A DNA stretch of 64,000 nucleotides from Levilactobacillus mulengensis (GTDB lineage: Bacteria; Bacillota; Bacilli; Lactobacillales; Lactobacillaceae). The notes beneath the pieces are model-generated. The model was not told the DNA's origin. It searched no databases and saw nothing but the letters and a program-made list of their open reading frames with translations. Below, in pieces: positions 42,686 through 50,432 of this stretch. How positions within the stretch are numbered: the stretch's first letter is position 1; each line of letters starts with the position of its first letter. Position numbers and translations under genes: made by a program. The stretch covers positions 124,001-188,000 of the forward strand of contig NZ_RHNW01000004.1 in the NCBI RefSeq assembly GCF_003946045.1, given 5' to 3'.

Positions 42686-42871
42686 CCGTTCCCGACGGTA
42701 GGCTCAAGGTTCCCCGCTATGGGGTCGGTTCCGGCCTGAGAGGCGGTCCTCCATCTCGACTTTGAGCCAAGAATCGGTCTCAAAGGTCGACCCATGGTCT
42801 AAGCTGAGATAAACCCACTCAGCTAAGACCATCGACACAGCTGGGAACCTTGGCCCACCTCTGGTCACTGA
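42686..42871 (+). repeat. R2 structured intergenic repeat, copy R2-1
   Basis: Left end CCGTTCCCGACGG, right end CCACCTCTGGTCACTG. CAAGGTTCCC pairs with GGGAACCTTG as outer stem. Inside are the CTTTGAGCC/GGTCTCAAAG hairpin shared with R1 and ATGGTCTAAGCTGAG/CTCAGCTAAGACCAT (one mismatch). Confidence 0.75.
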
Positions 42872-42900
42872 CACGAATCGACAAATTTAAAATTATTTGC

Positions 42901-42930
42901 AAAAAAAGGTTCCTGCCCATGGCAAGAACC
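42901..42930 (-). terminator. Intrinsic terminator of the TetR gene
   Basis: On the minus strand GGTTCttGCC pairs with GGcaGGAACC and is followed by seven T. Confidence 0.8.
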
Positions 42931-42954
42931 CATAGAAACTGGAAGACCCAATGA

Positions 42955-43605
42955 CTAGGGCTGTAAAACTTTTTCCAGTTCGGCGACTAAATAGCCGGCT
43001 TCAACGTCATCGTCCCACGCCCGATTGGGGAAGAGGACGTACCGATCCAGGACGTAGCCGACAACGACGGCAATCATATAACGGAATATTTCGTTAAACG
43101 GCCAGTCAATAATGATTTTATTTTTTTGTAACAACAAAATGGTATCTTTGAATGCGGCAATCAATTCCTGCCGGGCGGTCTCAATGAATTCGGTCCGCAA
43201 CGTTTCGTTGTAAAGGAGTTCACTGAAAAAAACCTTGATGGCATCCTGGTTATTTGCCGCGAACGCCATACGGTTACGGACGAAGAAGTCCAGAAATTCA
43301 TGGAGATTGGCAGCCGGGTGCGTCAACGTTTCGCGTTTGAACTCGGCTTCGACGTCGGGAATGATTTCGTGAATGATGGGCTCCAGGGCCGCCCGCAAGA
43401 TGTTGGCCTTAGATTTAAAATGTTTGAACATGGTCCCTTCGGACTGGTGCGCGGCTTCAGCAATCTGGCGCGTACTCGTGTTGGCATAACCCTGTTCGGC
43501 AAAAAGACGGATGCTGGCAATCAGCACGTCTTTTTGTTTTTGCGTTAGGTCTTCGTTGGCCTGAATGACGTCAGGAAATTCGTCTAAAATTTTCTTATTT
43601 GACAT
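42955..43605 (-). CDS. TetR-family transcriptional regulator
   Basis: 216 residues with AAAGGTGG upstream. Residues about 25-70 form the TetR HTH: IRLFAEQGYANTSTRQIAEA followed by HQSEGTMFKHFKSKANIL. The C-terminal ligand/dimer domain (about 75-216) is helical and contains no cysteine cluster. No divergent target is adjacent; an R1 element lies upstream. The effector is unknown. Confidence 0.9.
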   Translation of the reverse strand: MSNKKILDEFPDVIQANEDLTQKQKDVLIASIRLFAEQGYANTSTRQIAEAAHQSEGTMFKHFKSKANILRAALEPIIHEIIPDVEAEFKRETLTHPAANLHEFLDFFVRNRMAFAANNQDAIKVFFSELLYNETLRTEFIETARQELIAAFKDTILLLQKNKIIIDWPFNEIFRYMIAVVVGYVLDRYVLFPNRAWDDDVEAGYLVAELEKVLQP

Positions 43606-43664
43606 GAAAATACCACCTTTGGTTGAGTCAAATTTGTTTACGGTTAAAGCTGGTCGTTTTACTT

Positions 43665-43838
43665 GCCTCCGGGCTGGTGAAAATGGGCCGGAACGCGGTG
43701 GGCGCCGCCTGAAGCCAAAGGGCGGTCTTCAGGCTTACTTTGAGCCGGAAAAACACGTCTCAAAGATAGCAGTTGCCTAAGCGGGAAACCCGCCAAGGCA
43801 ACTCCCACGGCTGAGCCCATTTTCACCAGCCCTGCGGC
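43665..43838 (+). repeat. R1 cloverleaf-like intergenic repeat, copy R1-4
   Basis: Outer arms GGGCTGGTGAAAATGGGC (43671-43688) and its perfect complement 43815-43832, extended by GCC/GGC at the ends. Hairpins: CCTGAAG/CTTCAGG, TTTGAG/CTCAAA, GTTGCC/GGCAAC with inner GCGGG/CCCGC. Closely related to R1-5. Confidence 0.88.
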
Positions 43839-44005
43839 TAACGGTAGATTTAATCGTTAATGTTCTGCTGTCGTTATGATTATCTGTGAACTAGTTTACA
43901 CTTGAAAAGCCCGAGTTTAGAGTGGCTGATGAGTGATGACACTCTGCGTACATGGCAACTCAAAAGATGAAGAAATCATTTTTCGGTGAAACTGGCGTGC
44001 GCGGT

Positions 44006-44063
44006 GTCAGTGACCAGAGCTGGGGGCCATAGCAGCTAATCTTGAATTCGCCGCCGGGAACGG
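44006..44063 (-). repeat. R2 repeat, miniature copy (reverse)
   Basis: Has GTCAGTGACCAGAG at one end and GAATTCGCCGCCGGGAACGG at the other, the R2 ends in reverse, with the interior deleted. Confidence 0.6.
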
Positions 44064-44109
44064 TACTAACACAACCAGTTTAACCCGTTGAAAGCAGGAA
44101 TACTAGAGC

Positions 44110-44153
44110 AAAAGAGCCGGTCTGTCTGTGTCCAGGACAGTCCGGCTCTTTGT
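44110..44153 (-). terminator. Intrinsic terminator of the small membrane-protein gene
   Basis: AAAGAGCCGGtCTGTC pairs with GACAGtCCGGCTCTTT. Confidence 0.85.
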
Positions 44154-44177
44154 GTCGTCAGGGGTGAAACGGGAAAT

Positions 44178-44447
44178 CTAAGCGTTGTGGGTTGACCCGA
44201 CTTTGCGGTAAGCCAGGACTAACTGGATGATGGCTAGGACCACGTTGACCCAGTTGACTGCGGTGAACCAGCCGACCAGAACGGCCACGCTAGCAGCACC
44301 GTAGAATACCCAGAAGCCTAGGATGATCGCAATCACGTTGATCCAACCGAACCATTTCATCAACTCCTGGTTATCCGTTGCAAAGCAAGTCCAAACGCCG
44401 TTAACAACTAACCAAATAGCAAGAATCCAAAAAATAGTGGTAAACAT
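44178..44447 (-). CDS. Small three-helix membrane protein
   Basis: 89 residues from the ATG at 44447 (AAAGGGGA upstream, nine bases away); a longer frame from 44483 would put a charged extension before the first helix and lacks a ribosome binding site. Hydrophobic stretches TIFWILAIWLVVNGVW, FGWINVIAIILGFWVFYGA and VNWVNVVLAIIQLVLAYRKV suggest three membrane spans with many Trp. No family was recognised. Monocistronic, with R1 and R2 elements downstream. Confidence 0.65.
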   Translation of the reverse strand: MFTTIFWILAIWLVVNGVWTCFATDNQELMKWFGWINVIAIILGFWVFYGAASVAVLVGWFTAVNWVNVVLAIIQLVLAYRKVGSTHNA

Positions 44448-44563
44448 GATTATAATCCCCTTTCCAAATCTTCGAGTGAGCACTTACTCGCCCTCAAGAA
44501 CAACTTCAGTTTACCACCAATTTTTAAAATGACAACCCTTTTGGCCAAAAATTTTAAGCAATG

Positions 44564-44613
44564 AAAAAGGCGACGCTGAATCCCTTAGAGTACCAGGGAT
44601 GGCGTCGTCTTTC
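44564..44613 (-). terminator. Intrinsic terminator of the aldo/keto reductase gene
   Basis: GACGaCGCC-type arms (AAAAAGGCGACGC and GCGTCGTCTTT with ATCCCT/AGGGAT inside) form a long stem; T-rich on the minus strand. Confidence 0.82.
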
Positions 44614-44649
44614 TCAGTTGAAATTAATTTTTCGGTTTTAAAAATAAGT

Positions 44650-45600
44650 TTATGGCAGGTAGTTGCCGGCAGCAAAGTAGATGTCGTACCATTCCTGCTT
44701 CGTCAGGTTAACGTCGGCACCGGCCGCGCTATCCTTGATGTGGTCAGGGTTCATGGTTCCCAGCAAGACTTGAATGTTGGCTGGGTGCCGGAGAATCCAG
44801 GCCGTGGCGATACCGTTCTTGGAAATGCCATACTTGTCAGCGAGTTCTTGCAGCTTGGCGTTCAGTTCGGGGTACTTCGGATCGTTGATGAACATACCTT
44901 CGAACAGACCGTACTGGAAAGGTGACCAGGCTTGAATCGTGACGTGTTTGCGCCGTGAAAATTCAAGCAAACCGCCGTCGGTCACGGCTGGGGCGTCGTC
45001 CATGTTGACGCGCAACCCTTCCGTCACCATTTGGGCGTGAGCGGCACCAAATTGCAGTTGGTTGAACATCAGCTTCTGGTCAACGACTTCCTGGACCATC
45101 AGGTATTGTTGCACGTTGAAGTTAGAAACCCCAAAGTGACGAACTTTTCCTGCTCGTTGCAGGGTATTGAAGGCGTCCGCGATTTCTGCGGGGTCCATCA
45201 GTGGGTCTGGCCGGTGCAGCAGGAAGGCGTCCAGGTAATCCAACCCCATCCGTTCCAAAATGCCATCGACAGCATCCAACAAGTGTTGCTTGGAGAAGTC
45301 GTAACGTTGGCCAAAGACCAAGCCATCGTGGCTACGACTTTGATCCAGCACGATGCCACCCTTGGATTGGATGTAGAAATCATCGCGGGAAAGGCCGGAC
45401 TTAGCCAGCGCTTCTTTGAAAATCTTTTCGGATTGACCGTCGCCATAAATATCGGCGGAGTCAATGTAGGTAATGCCAGCTTCGTGCGCAGCTTGTAAAG
45501 CTTTAACGGCATCGTCAACGGAAAGTGTCGACATGCGCATGATTCCCAGGGCAACGGCTGACGCTTGCCAGTCGGTCCCACCTAATTGCAGTTGTTTCAT
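44650..45600 (-). CDS. Aldo/keto reductase (YdhF-like)
   Basis: 316 residues with AAAGGAG upstream. The AKR catalytic tetrad is visible: Asp in TYIDSADIYGDG with Tyr in DIYG, Lys in IQSKGG and His in FLLHRPDPL. VRHFGVSNF and the C-terminal LGTMNPDHIKD match the NADPH-binding strands. The closest group I recognise is the E. coli YdhF type, with unknown physiological carbonyl substrates. It stands alone; two R1/R2 elements lie upstream. Confidence 0.92.
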   Translation of the reverse strand: MKQLQLGGTDWQASAVALGIMRMSTLSVDDAVKALQAAHEAGITYIDSADIYGDGQSEKIFKEALAKSGLSRDDFYIQSKGGIVLDQSRSHDGLVFGQRYDFSKQHLLDAVDGILERMGLDYLDAFLLHRPDPLMDPAEIADAFNTLQRAGKVRHFGVSNFNVQQYLMVQEVVDQKLMFNQLQFGAAHAQMVTEGLRVNMDDAPAVTDGGLLEFSRRKHVTIQAWSPFQYGLFEGMFINDPKYPELNAKLQELADKYGISKNGIATAWILRHPANIQVLLGTMNPDHIKDSAAGADVNLTKQEWYDIYFAAGNYLP

Positions 45601-45723
45601 CGGAAAAACTCCTTTAATTGTAGAATAAAAGCTTACAGCTACTAGTGTACACGATTTTCGTCAAAAATTCGCGTGAGAGCCTTCCAGCACTTGGTTACGG
45701 GTGGACACTTGTCTTTGCTTTTC

Positions 45724-45898
45724 GCCTCCGGGCTGGTGAAAAATGGGCCGTGACGCTGTGGGCGCACGTCTGGAGCCGAAGGGCGGTCTCCAGACTTACT
45801 TTGAGCCGAAAAATCCGTCTCAAAGATAGCAGTTGCCTAAGCGGAGGACCCGCTAAGGCAACTCCCACGGCTTAGCCCATTTTCACCAGCCCTGCGGC
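45724..45898 (+). repeat. R1 cloverleaf-like intergenic repeat, copy R1-5
   Basis: Outer arms GGGCTGGTGAAAAATGGGC and GCCCATTTTCACCAGCCC (one extra A in the left arm). Hairpins: GTCTGGAG/CTCCAGAC, CTTTGAG/CTCAAAG, GTTGCC/GGCAAC. Compared with R1-4, stem 2 is changed on both arms. Confidence 0.88.
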
Positions 45899-45989
45899 TG
45901 AGACTTGTTCAGCCCGCAACTAGGTGCACGGCTCACGTCTATTTTTGTTTACGCCAGGTATTCGTGAGTGTTATTGGTCAATGTTGCTG

Positions 45990-46205
45990 GGGAGGTGGCT
46001 ACTTTGCAAGGCGCCCTGCTGTGGAGTCGGTTCCAGCCAAAGGGCGGGCTTCCACCTCAACTTTGAGCCTGGGGTGCGGTCTCAAAGGTTGCCCCATGGT
46101 CTAAGCTGAGTGAGAAACCTCAGCTAAGACCATCGACACAGCTGGTCACCTTGGCGCGCCTCTGGTCACTCCCACGACCGACCCAGTTTTCCCAGCCCTG
46201 CGGCT
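45990..46205 (+). repeat. R2 repeat joined to an R1 right end (chimeric copy R2-2)
   Basis: GCTGTG/CACAGC and CAAGG/CCTTG as outer pairs; CTTTGAGCC/GGTCTCAAAG-type and ATGGTCTAAGCTGAG/CTCAGCTAAGACCAT hairpins (the latter with one mismatch). After the R2 right end GCCTCTGGTCACT the sequence continues as CCCACGACCGACCCAGTTTT and CCCAGCCCTGCGGCT, an R1 right end. Confidence 0.65.
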
Positions 46206-46379
46206 AAGACTGATTTGGCCCGCAGCGCGTGTGTGCCAACTCTTGGGCTATTTCTTGATATGTAATGTGTTGTGAGCACCTATTTGTTGACTTGTTTCGG
46301 AAAATTTGAAAGGTTATGGAGAGTTGCTGGTAGTTTGGGGGATTAACTGACTGACAGTTGACTGAAGAGTATCCTCGCA

Positions 46380-46620
46380 TTAAATTTTGTCGCGGTTGTG
46401 GACCAGCTTAGCCGGAGGAGGACAGGACGGAGCCAGCTGTGGCGACGGTGTTGGCTGGGGTTCTTTCCCAGCCTACAGCGTGGGACAATCTTTGAGACGT
46501 GAACTTCGGCTCAAAGTTGAGGTGGAAGCCTGCCTCATAGGCTGGAACCGGCCCCATAGCAGGCGGAGCTCCTGGCAGCCGCAGGCGACCTGGTCCCGAC
46601 AACGGCAACATAAAATTTAA
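46380..46620 (-). repeat. R2 structured intergenic repeat, copy R2-3 (reverse)
   Basis: TTAAATTTT and AAAATTTAA close the element; TTGT-GGACCAG pairs with CTGGTCC-ACAA inside. Hairpins GGCTGGG/CCCAGCC and CTTTGAG/CTCAAAG follow. It ends directly at the -35 of the ABC operon promoter. Confidence 0.65.
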
Positions 46621-46622
46621 TG

Positions 46623-46668
46623 TTGACAATTCCCCAAGAACCGTTATAGTTAATTACACAAGTAACTA
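46623..46668 (+). promoter_or_regulatory. ABC-GntR operon promoter and operator
   Basis: TTGACA (46623-46628), 16 bp, TATAGT (46645-46650). The inverted repeat TAGTTA-N10-TAACTA (46647-46668) overlaps the -10 and is the likely binding site of the GntR regulator encoded last in the operon. Confidence 0.75.
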
Positions 46669-46699
46669 ACCAACAGACTAATGAGTGGGGGAATTTAAC

Positions 46700-47458
46700 A
46701 TGACAACAAACACAGTGGTCAGCGTCAGTGGCCTAGAAAAAACGTATGGTAAAGCAAACGAACGGCAGTACACCGCCTTGAAAGGCCTGAACTTCACCGT
46801 CGATTCCGGGGAATTCGTCGGCATCATGGGGGCGTCTGGGTCCGGGAAGACGACGCTGTTGAATATGCTGTCCACATTGGATACGCCAACCAAGGGGGAT
46901 GTGGTGGTCAACGGCCATGACGTCACTAAGATGCGCGGTAACCAGCTCGCGGATTTTCGGGCGCAGGAAGTCGGCTTTATTTTCCAAGACTTCAACCTGC
47001 TGGAGAGCTTGACGGCCGAAGAAAATATTGGTCTGCCACTGGCCTTGAAGGGCACGCCATCCAAGGTGATGGATCAGGCGATTCACGAGGTGGCCGAGAC
47101 GCTGTCGATTGCAGACTTATTGCAAAAGTATCCTGCCGAACTCTCCGGGGGCCAGAAGCAGCGGGTCGCCGCTGCCCGGGCCATCGTTCACCACCCCGCC
47201 ATTTTAATGGGGGATGAACCGACCGGGGCGTTGGATTCGACCAGTGCCCGGGAACTGCTGGACCTGTTGACGACCATCAACGAACAACAAAAGATGTCCG
47301 TCCTCTTGGTCACGCATGATCCGTTCTCTGCCAGTTTCTGCCAACGCATCCTGTTCATCAAGGACGGGCAGATTGGCTCCGAGTTACGCCGCGGCGACCA
47401 GGACCGGAGCACCTTTTATCAGGGGATTTTGACCGAATTAGGCACGTTTAACGAGTAG
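46700..47458 (+). CDS. ABC transporter ATPase, BceA/MacB-like
   Basis: 252 residues; GTGGGGGA upstream of the ATG contains a GTG (46685) that belongs to the ribosome binding site. Walker A GASGSGKTT (about residue 40), Q-loop FIFQDFNLL, signature LSGGQKQR, Walker B ILMGDEPTGALD and H-loop VTHD are all intact. Members of this group partner FtsX-like permeases in export or sensing of peptide antibiotics. First gene of a three-gene operon; the permease start is 11 bases after its stop. Confidence 0.93.
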   Translation: MTTNTVVSVSGLEKTYGKANERQYTALKGLNFTVDSGEFVGIMGASGSGKTTLLNMLSTLDTPTKGDVVVNGHDVTKMRGNQLADFRAQEVGFIFQDFNLLESLTAEENIGLPLALKGTPSKVMDQAIHEVAETLSIADLLQKYPAELSGGQKQRVAAARAIVHHPAILMGDEPTGALDSTSARELLDLLTTINEQQKMSVLLVTHDPFSASFCQRILFIKDGQIGSELRRGDQDRSTFYQGILTELGTFNE

Positions 47459-47469
47459 GGGGACGCACG

Positions 47470-49284
47470 ATGTTAGGAAAATTAGCTTTAGCCGGGATTA
47501 AGAACCGGCGGCGAGACTATCTGGTCTTGCTGGCGGGTCTGACTATGTCGGCCGCCATCTTTTACATGTTCGCCAATCTGGCAACGAACCAGGCCTTTCT
47601 GAAGGCCAACGCCGCCATTTCCTCTGCCAACGTGATTTTCGGCTTCGGGGCGGTCCTGTTGATTCTGATCACCGTGGTCTACATCATGTATGCCAACAGT
47701 TTCCTGCTGAGCATGCGGCAACACGATTACGGGCTGTTCATGATGCTCGGGGCCACGCGTAAACGGGTCGGCGAACTCGTCTTCCTGGAAACGTTGATTC
47801 TGGGAACCATTGCGACGGCGATTGGATTGGGCTTAGGATTATTGATGAGTAAATTCCTAGTGGGCTTCCTGCTAAATATGCTGGGGTTACACCTGAGCCA
47901 TTTGACGGCAGTCTACGTCCCAGCCATCGTGGCCACGGGCGTACTCTACGTGGGGTTGTTCATTCTGGCGTCTCTGTTTAACCTGATCAAGCTGACGCGG
48001 ACCACCGTGTTGAAATTGTTGCACAGCGATGAACTGGCCAACCAGCCGAAGGTCAAGCCGTTTCGACAAATGGTCCAGGGCGTGCTGGGAGTTGTCTTCC
48101 TGGCTGCCGGCTACTGGGCACTGGCGTCTATCAAGGCCCTTCAGTTGGCGGCGATTCCGATTGCGCTGGTCACGATTACGTTGGGGACCTACCTGTTGTT
48201 CCGAGCAACCATTTTAATGGTGATTCGGGCGTTGCGTCACACGGGTTGGGCCAAGAAACATTTGAACGGCTTCCTATTAGGACAATTAAACTTCCGGGTC
48301 CACAATTACACGCGAATGTTAACGATTGTCTCACTGCTCTTTGCCATGGCCTTGGGTGCGATTACCGTCGGCTCCGGGTATCACCGCCAATTGCCGATGA
48401 TGGCCGAGAAGATTGGCACGTACACGGTTGCTGTGCATGACAAAAATGCCCGCGAGCAAAAGCTGATCGACCAGCTACACATCGCCCATCAGGCGACCTA
48501 CACGCAAAAGCGTCAGGGCAAGACGGTGTATTACAACGCCAGTGAATTAGCGCAAACGCCAGTTGAACTGCGGGCGTACAGCAATTCCGGCAACATGAAC
48601 GATCAGAAACTTTACACGGAATCCTTAAAAAAATTCAAGAAATCTGGCATCAGTGATTTAGACTTTCTCAGCTTAGCCTTGGGCAAGGTGGGGGCCTACT
48701 CACCGAAAATCTTGACGGCCAAGCAGTTCGCTAAACAATCCGGCAAGGTGGTCACGGTCACCACGGTGCGAGTCAAGAACCTGCAACAGGACCTGCCAGC
48801 GCTGAAGAAGCTGAACCAGCTGGAAACGGCGCGTTTCAGCCAACCGGGCACCATGACGGTCGGCAACTACCAGAACTATGAAATGATGTTAGCCTTCTTC
48901 GGGGGATTAGAGTTTATCGGCTACTTTCTGGGAATCGCCTTCCTGGCCATGCTGGCGTCCTGCCTGATGTTCAAGATTCTCTCGGGGGCCCCCGGCGACC
49001 AACGGCGTTACCGCATGCTGTACAAGGTAGGGGTGCGCCAAAGCTTGATGCGCCACGGCATTGCAAAAGAAATTGGGATTTTATTCCTGATTCCTGGTAT
49101 CATGGGAGTAATCGATGTTTTGTTCGGGCTACAAATGTTTAAGCCACTGATGGCTGCGCCGATGAGTCCTTATCTGGGAATTGGCAGTACCTTCCTGATT
49201 TTTATCGGGCTATACGCCATTTACTACCTCATCACGCTGGCCCTGTACTGGCGCATCGTGTTGCCACAAGCACCGAACGACTAG
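47470..49284 (+). CDS. FtsX-domain ABC permease, BceB-like
   Basis: 604 residues with about ten membrane helices. The arrangement is BceB-like: an N-terminal FtsX domain (SFLLSMRQHDYGLFMMLGAT near residue 80), further helices, an extracellular region of roughly 150-200 residues between about 310 and 470, then C-terminal helices. BceAB-type transporters confer resistance to bacitracin-like peptides, usually with a two-component system. No histidine kinase is adjacent; control appears to be by the GntR protein encoded next. Substrate unknown. Confidence 0.88.
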   Translation: MLGKLALAGIKNRRRDYLVLLAGLTMSAAIFYMFANLATNQAFLKANAAISSANVIFGFGAVLLILITVVYIMYANSFLLSMRQHDYGLFMMLGATRKRVGELVFLETLILGTIATAIGLGLGLLMSKFLVGFLLNMLGLHLSHLTAVYVPAIVATGVLYVGLFILASLFNLIKLTRTTVLKLLHSDELANQPKVKPFRQMVQGVLGVVFLAAGYWALASIKALQLAAIPIALVTITLGTYLLFRATILMVIRALRHTGWAKKHLNGFLLGQLNFRVHNYTRMLTIVSLLFAMALGAITVGSGYHRQLPMMAEKIGTYTVAVHDKNAREQKLIDQLHIAHQATYTQKRQGKTVYYNASELAQTPVELRAYSNSGNMNDQKLYTESLKKFKKSGISDLDFLSLALGKVGAYSPKILTAKQFAKQSGKVVTVTTVRVKNLQQDLPALKKLNQLETARFSQPGTMTVGNYQNYEMMLAFFGGLEFIGYFLGIAFLAMLASCLMFKILSGAPGDQRRYRMLYKVGVRQSLMRHGIAKEIGILFLIPGIMGVIDVLFGLQMFKPLMAAPMSPYLGIGSTFLIFIGLYAIYYLITLALYWRIVLPQAPND

Positions 49285-49320
49285 TGACGAAATGCACGTC
49301 AAAAGAATGTGGGAAATTGT

Positions 49321-49689
49321 ATGAATTTTAACTTTGATAGTCCGGAACCGATTTACCTGCAGGTGGCCGAGCAGATGGAAGACGCCATCTTTACCGGCAT
49401 TTACCAGGCAGGTGAACAGGTCCCGTCGACGACTGAGATGTCCAAAGAATTTCATATCAATCCGGCGACTGCCTTGAAGGGCATGAACCGCCTAGTAACG
49501 GCGGGGATGATTGAAAAACGCCGGGGGCTGGGGATGTTCGTCACGCCGGCAGCCGAGAGCATGATCCGCGAAAAGCGCCGTGCAGAGTTCTCGGACCGCT
49601 ACGTGGCGGGATTCACCAGTGAGGCCAAGAAGCTCAACCTGTCGGAAGACGAGTTGATTGCCATGGTCAAACGGAGTTATGAAAGTTAA
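49321..49689 (+). CDS. GntR-family regulator, YtrA subfamily
   Basis: 122 residues from the ATG at 49321 (GGGA upstream; a GTG at 49309 is weaker). The N-terminal winged helix reads PIYLQVAEQMEDAIFTGIYQ, then VPSTTEMSKEFHINPATALK and RRGLGMFVTP. The short C-terminal helical tail without an effector domain is typical of YtrA-type regulators, which control ABC transporters in the same operon and respond to cell-wall antibiotics. An inverted repeat over the operon's -10 is the likely operator. Confidence 0.9.
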   Translation: MNFNFDSPEPIYLQVAEQMEDAIFTGIYQAGEQVPSTTEMSKEFHINPATALKGMNRLVTAGMIEKRRGLGMFVTPAAESMIREKRRAEFSDRYVAGFTSEAKKLNLSEDELIAMVKRSYES

Positions 49690-49701
49690 CGTCCTAACCG
49701 C

Positions 49702-49747
49702 AAAAGTCGTCAACCGCTGAATGAATCGGTGGTTGGCGACTTTTTTG
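49702..49747 (+). terminator. Intrinsic terminator of the ABC-GntR operon
   Basis: AAAGTCGtCAACC pairs with GGTTGGCGACTTT, followed by TTT. Confidence 0.88.
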
Positions 49748-49888
49748 GCTGGCGTCAGAATAAGCGCCTTGCCACTTTGACACTACCTATTTGTAAGCAA
49801 AGTCGTTTACTTTCAGGAGAAGTAGGCGTATAAATAATTGTGTGCAATATGATTGTGGCAATGAATCAGAGAAAAGAGGCAGCTGATA

Positions 49889-50293
49889 ATGAAAATAACA
49901 ATTAAAGATGCGGCAAAAGCTTATTTAGCTGACAACGTACAGCCCGAGACGGTGCTGCTGTTGACGTTGGATGATGGGTCCAACCAGTATTCTACGTTGG
50001 GCGGAAGCTGTGCCATTGGCGACAAGTTCCAGTTTGTTGCCCTGACCCAGCCGGACCCCAAGTACAGCATGCCTGTTGAAAATGACGCCGGCCTGAATCT
50101 GTGGACCAATGCCGATACGGAACTGTACCTGAACAACGGCCTGATTCTGGACCGGGTCTTCAACCAGCTTTCTCTGCGTGATGACACGGGCATCCTCGAC
50201 AGTGCCGTTGGGATGATTACCTACACGGCCACAGAAAAATCCGACTTAGATTTGAAGAAAGAAATGCAAACGTTAGGCACCCGAATCTGCTAG
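49889..50293 (+). CDS. HesB/IscA-like protein without the conserved cysteines
   Basis: 134 residues. The N-terminal MKITIKDAAKAYLADN and LLLTLDDGSNQYSTLGGSCA resemble the short HesB-like proteins of lactobacilli usually annotated as iron-sulfur cluster biosynthesis family. Only two Cys occur (GGSCAIGD and the C-terminal RIC), not the three-Cys pattern that carries Fe-S clusters in IscA/SufA, so a scaffold role is doubtful. Monocistronic with a terminator; AGAGGCAG upstream. Function unclear. Confidence 0.6.
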   Translation: MKITIKDAAKAYLADNVQPETVLLLTLDDGSNQYSTLGGSCAIGDKFQFVALTQPDPKYSMPVENDAGLNLWTNADTELYLNNGLILDRVFNQLSLRDDTGILDSAVGMITYTATEKSDLDLKKEMQTLGTRIC

Positions 50294-50300
50294 GTGCCGG

Positions 50301-50335
50301 AGCGCTCTCGAGAGTTACTTTCGGGGGCGCTTTTT
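50301..50335 (+). terminator. Intrinsic terminator of the HesB-like gene
   Basis: AGCGCTCTCGA pairs with TCGGGGGCGCT through two G-U wobbles, followed by TTTTT. Confidence 0.7.
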
Positions 50336-50432
50336 GCATGCAACCTATCATTTAGGACAACCTGGTCAGGGACTATTGCCAAGTGTCCGGTGAGGCGCGT
50401 ATACTCAAACTACGTAAAAGTTATGGGAGGGG

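Noticed and set aside
45724-46620. CRISPR array or tandem-repeat locus
   Set aside because: The repeats are 170-240 bp, imperfect, internally structured and in both orientations, with no short repeat/spacer periodicity and no cas genes.
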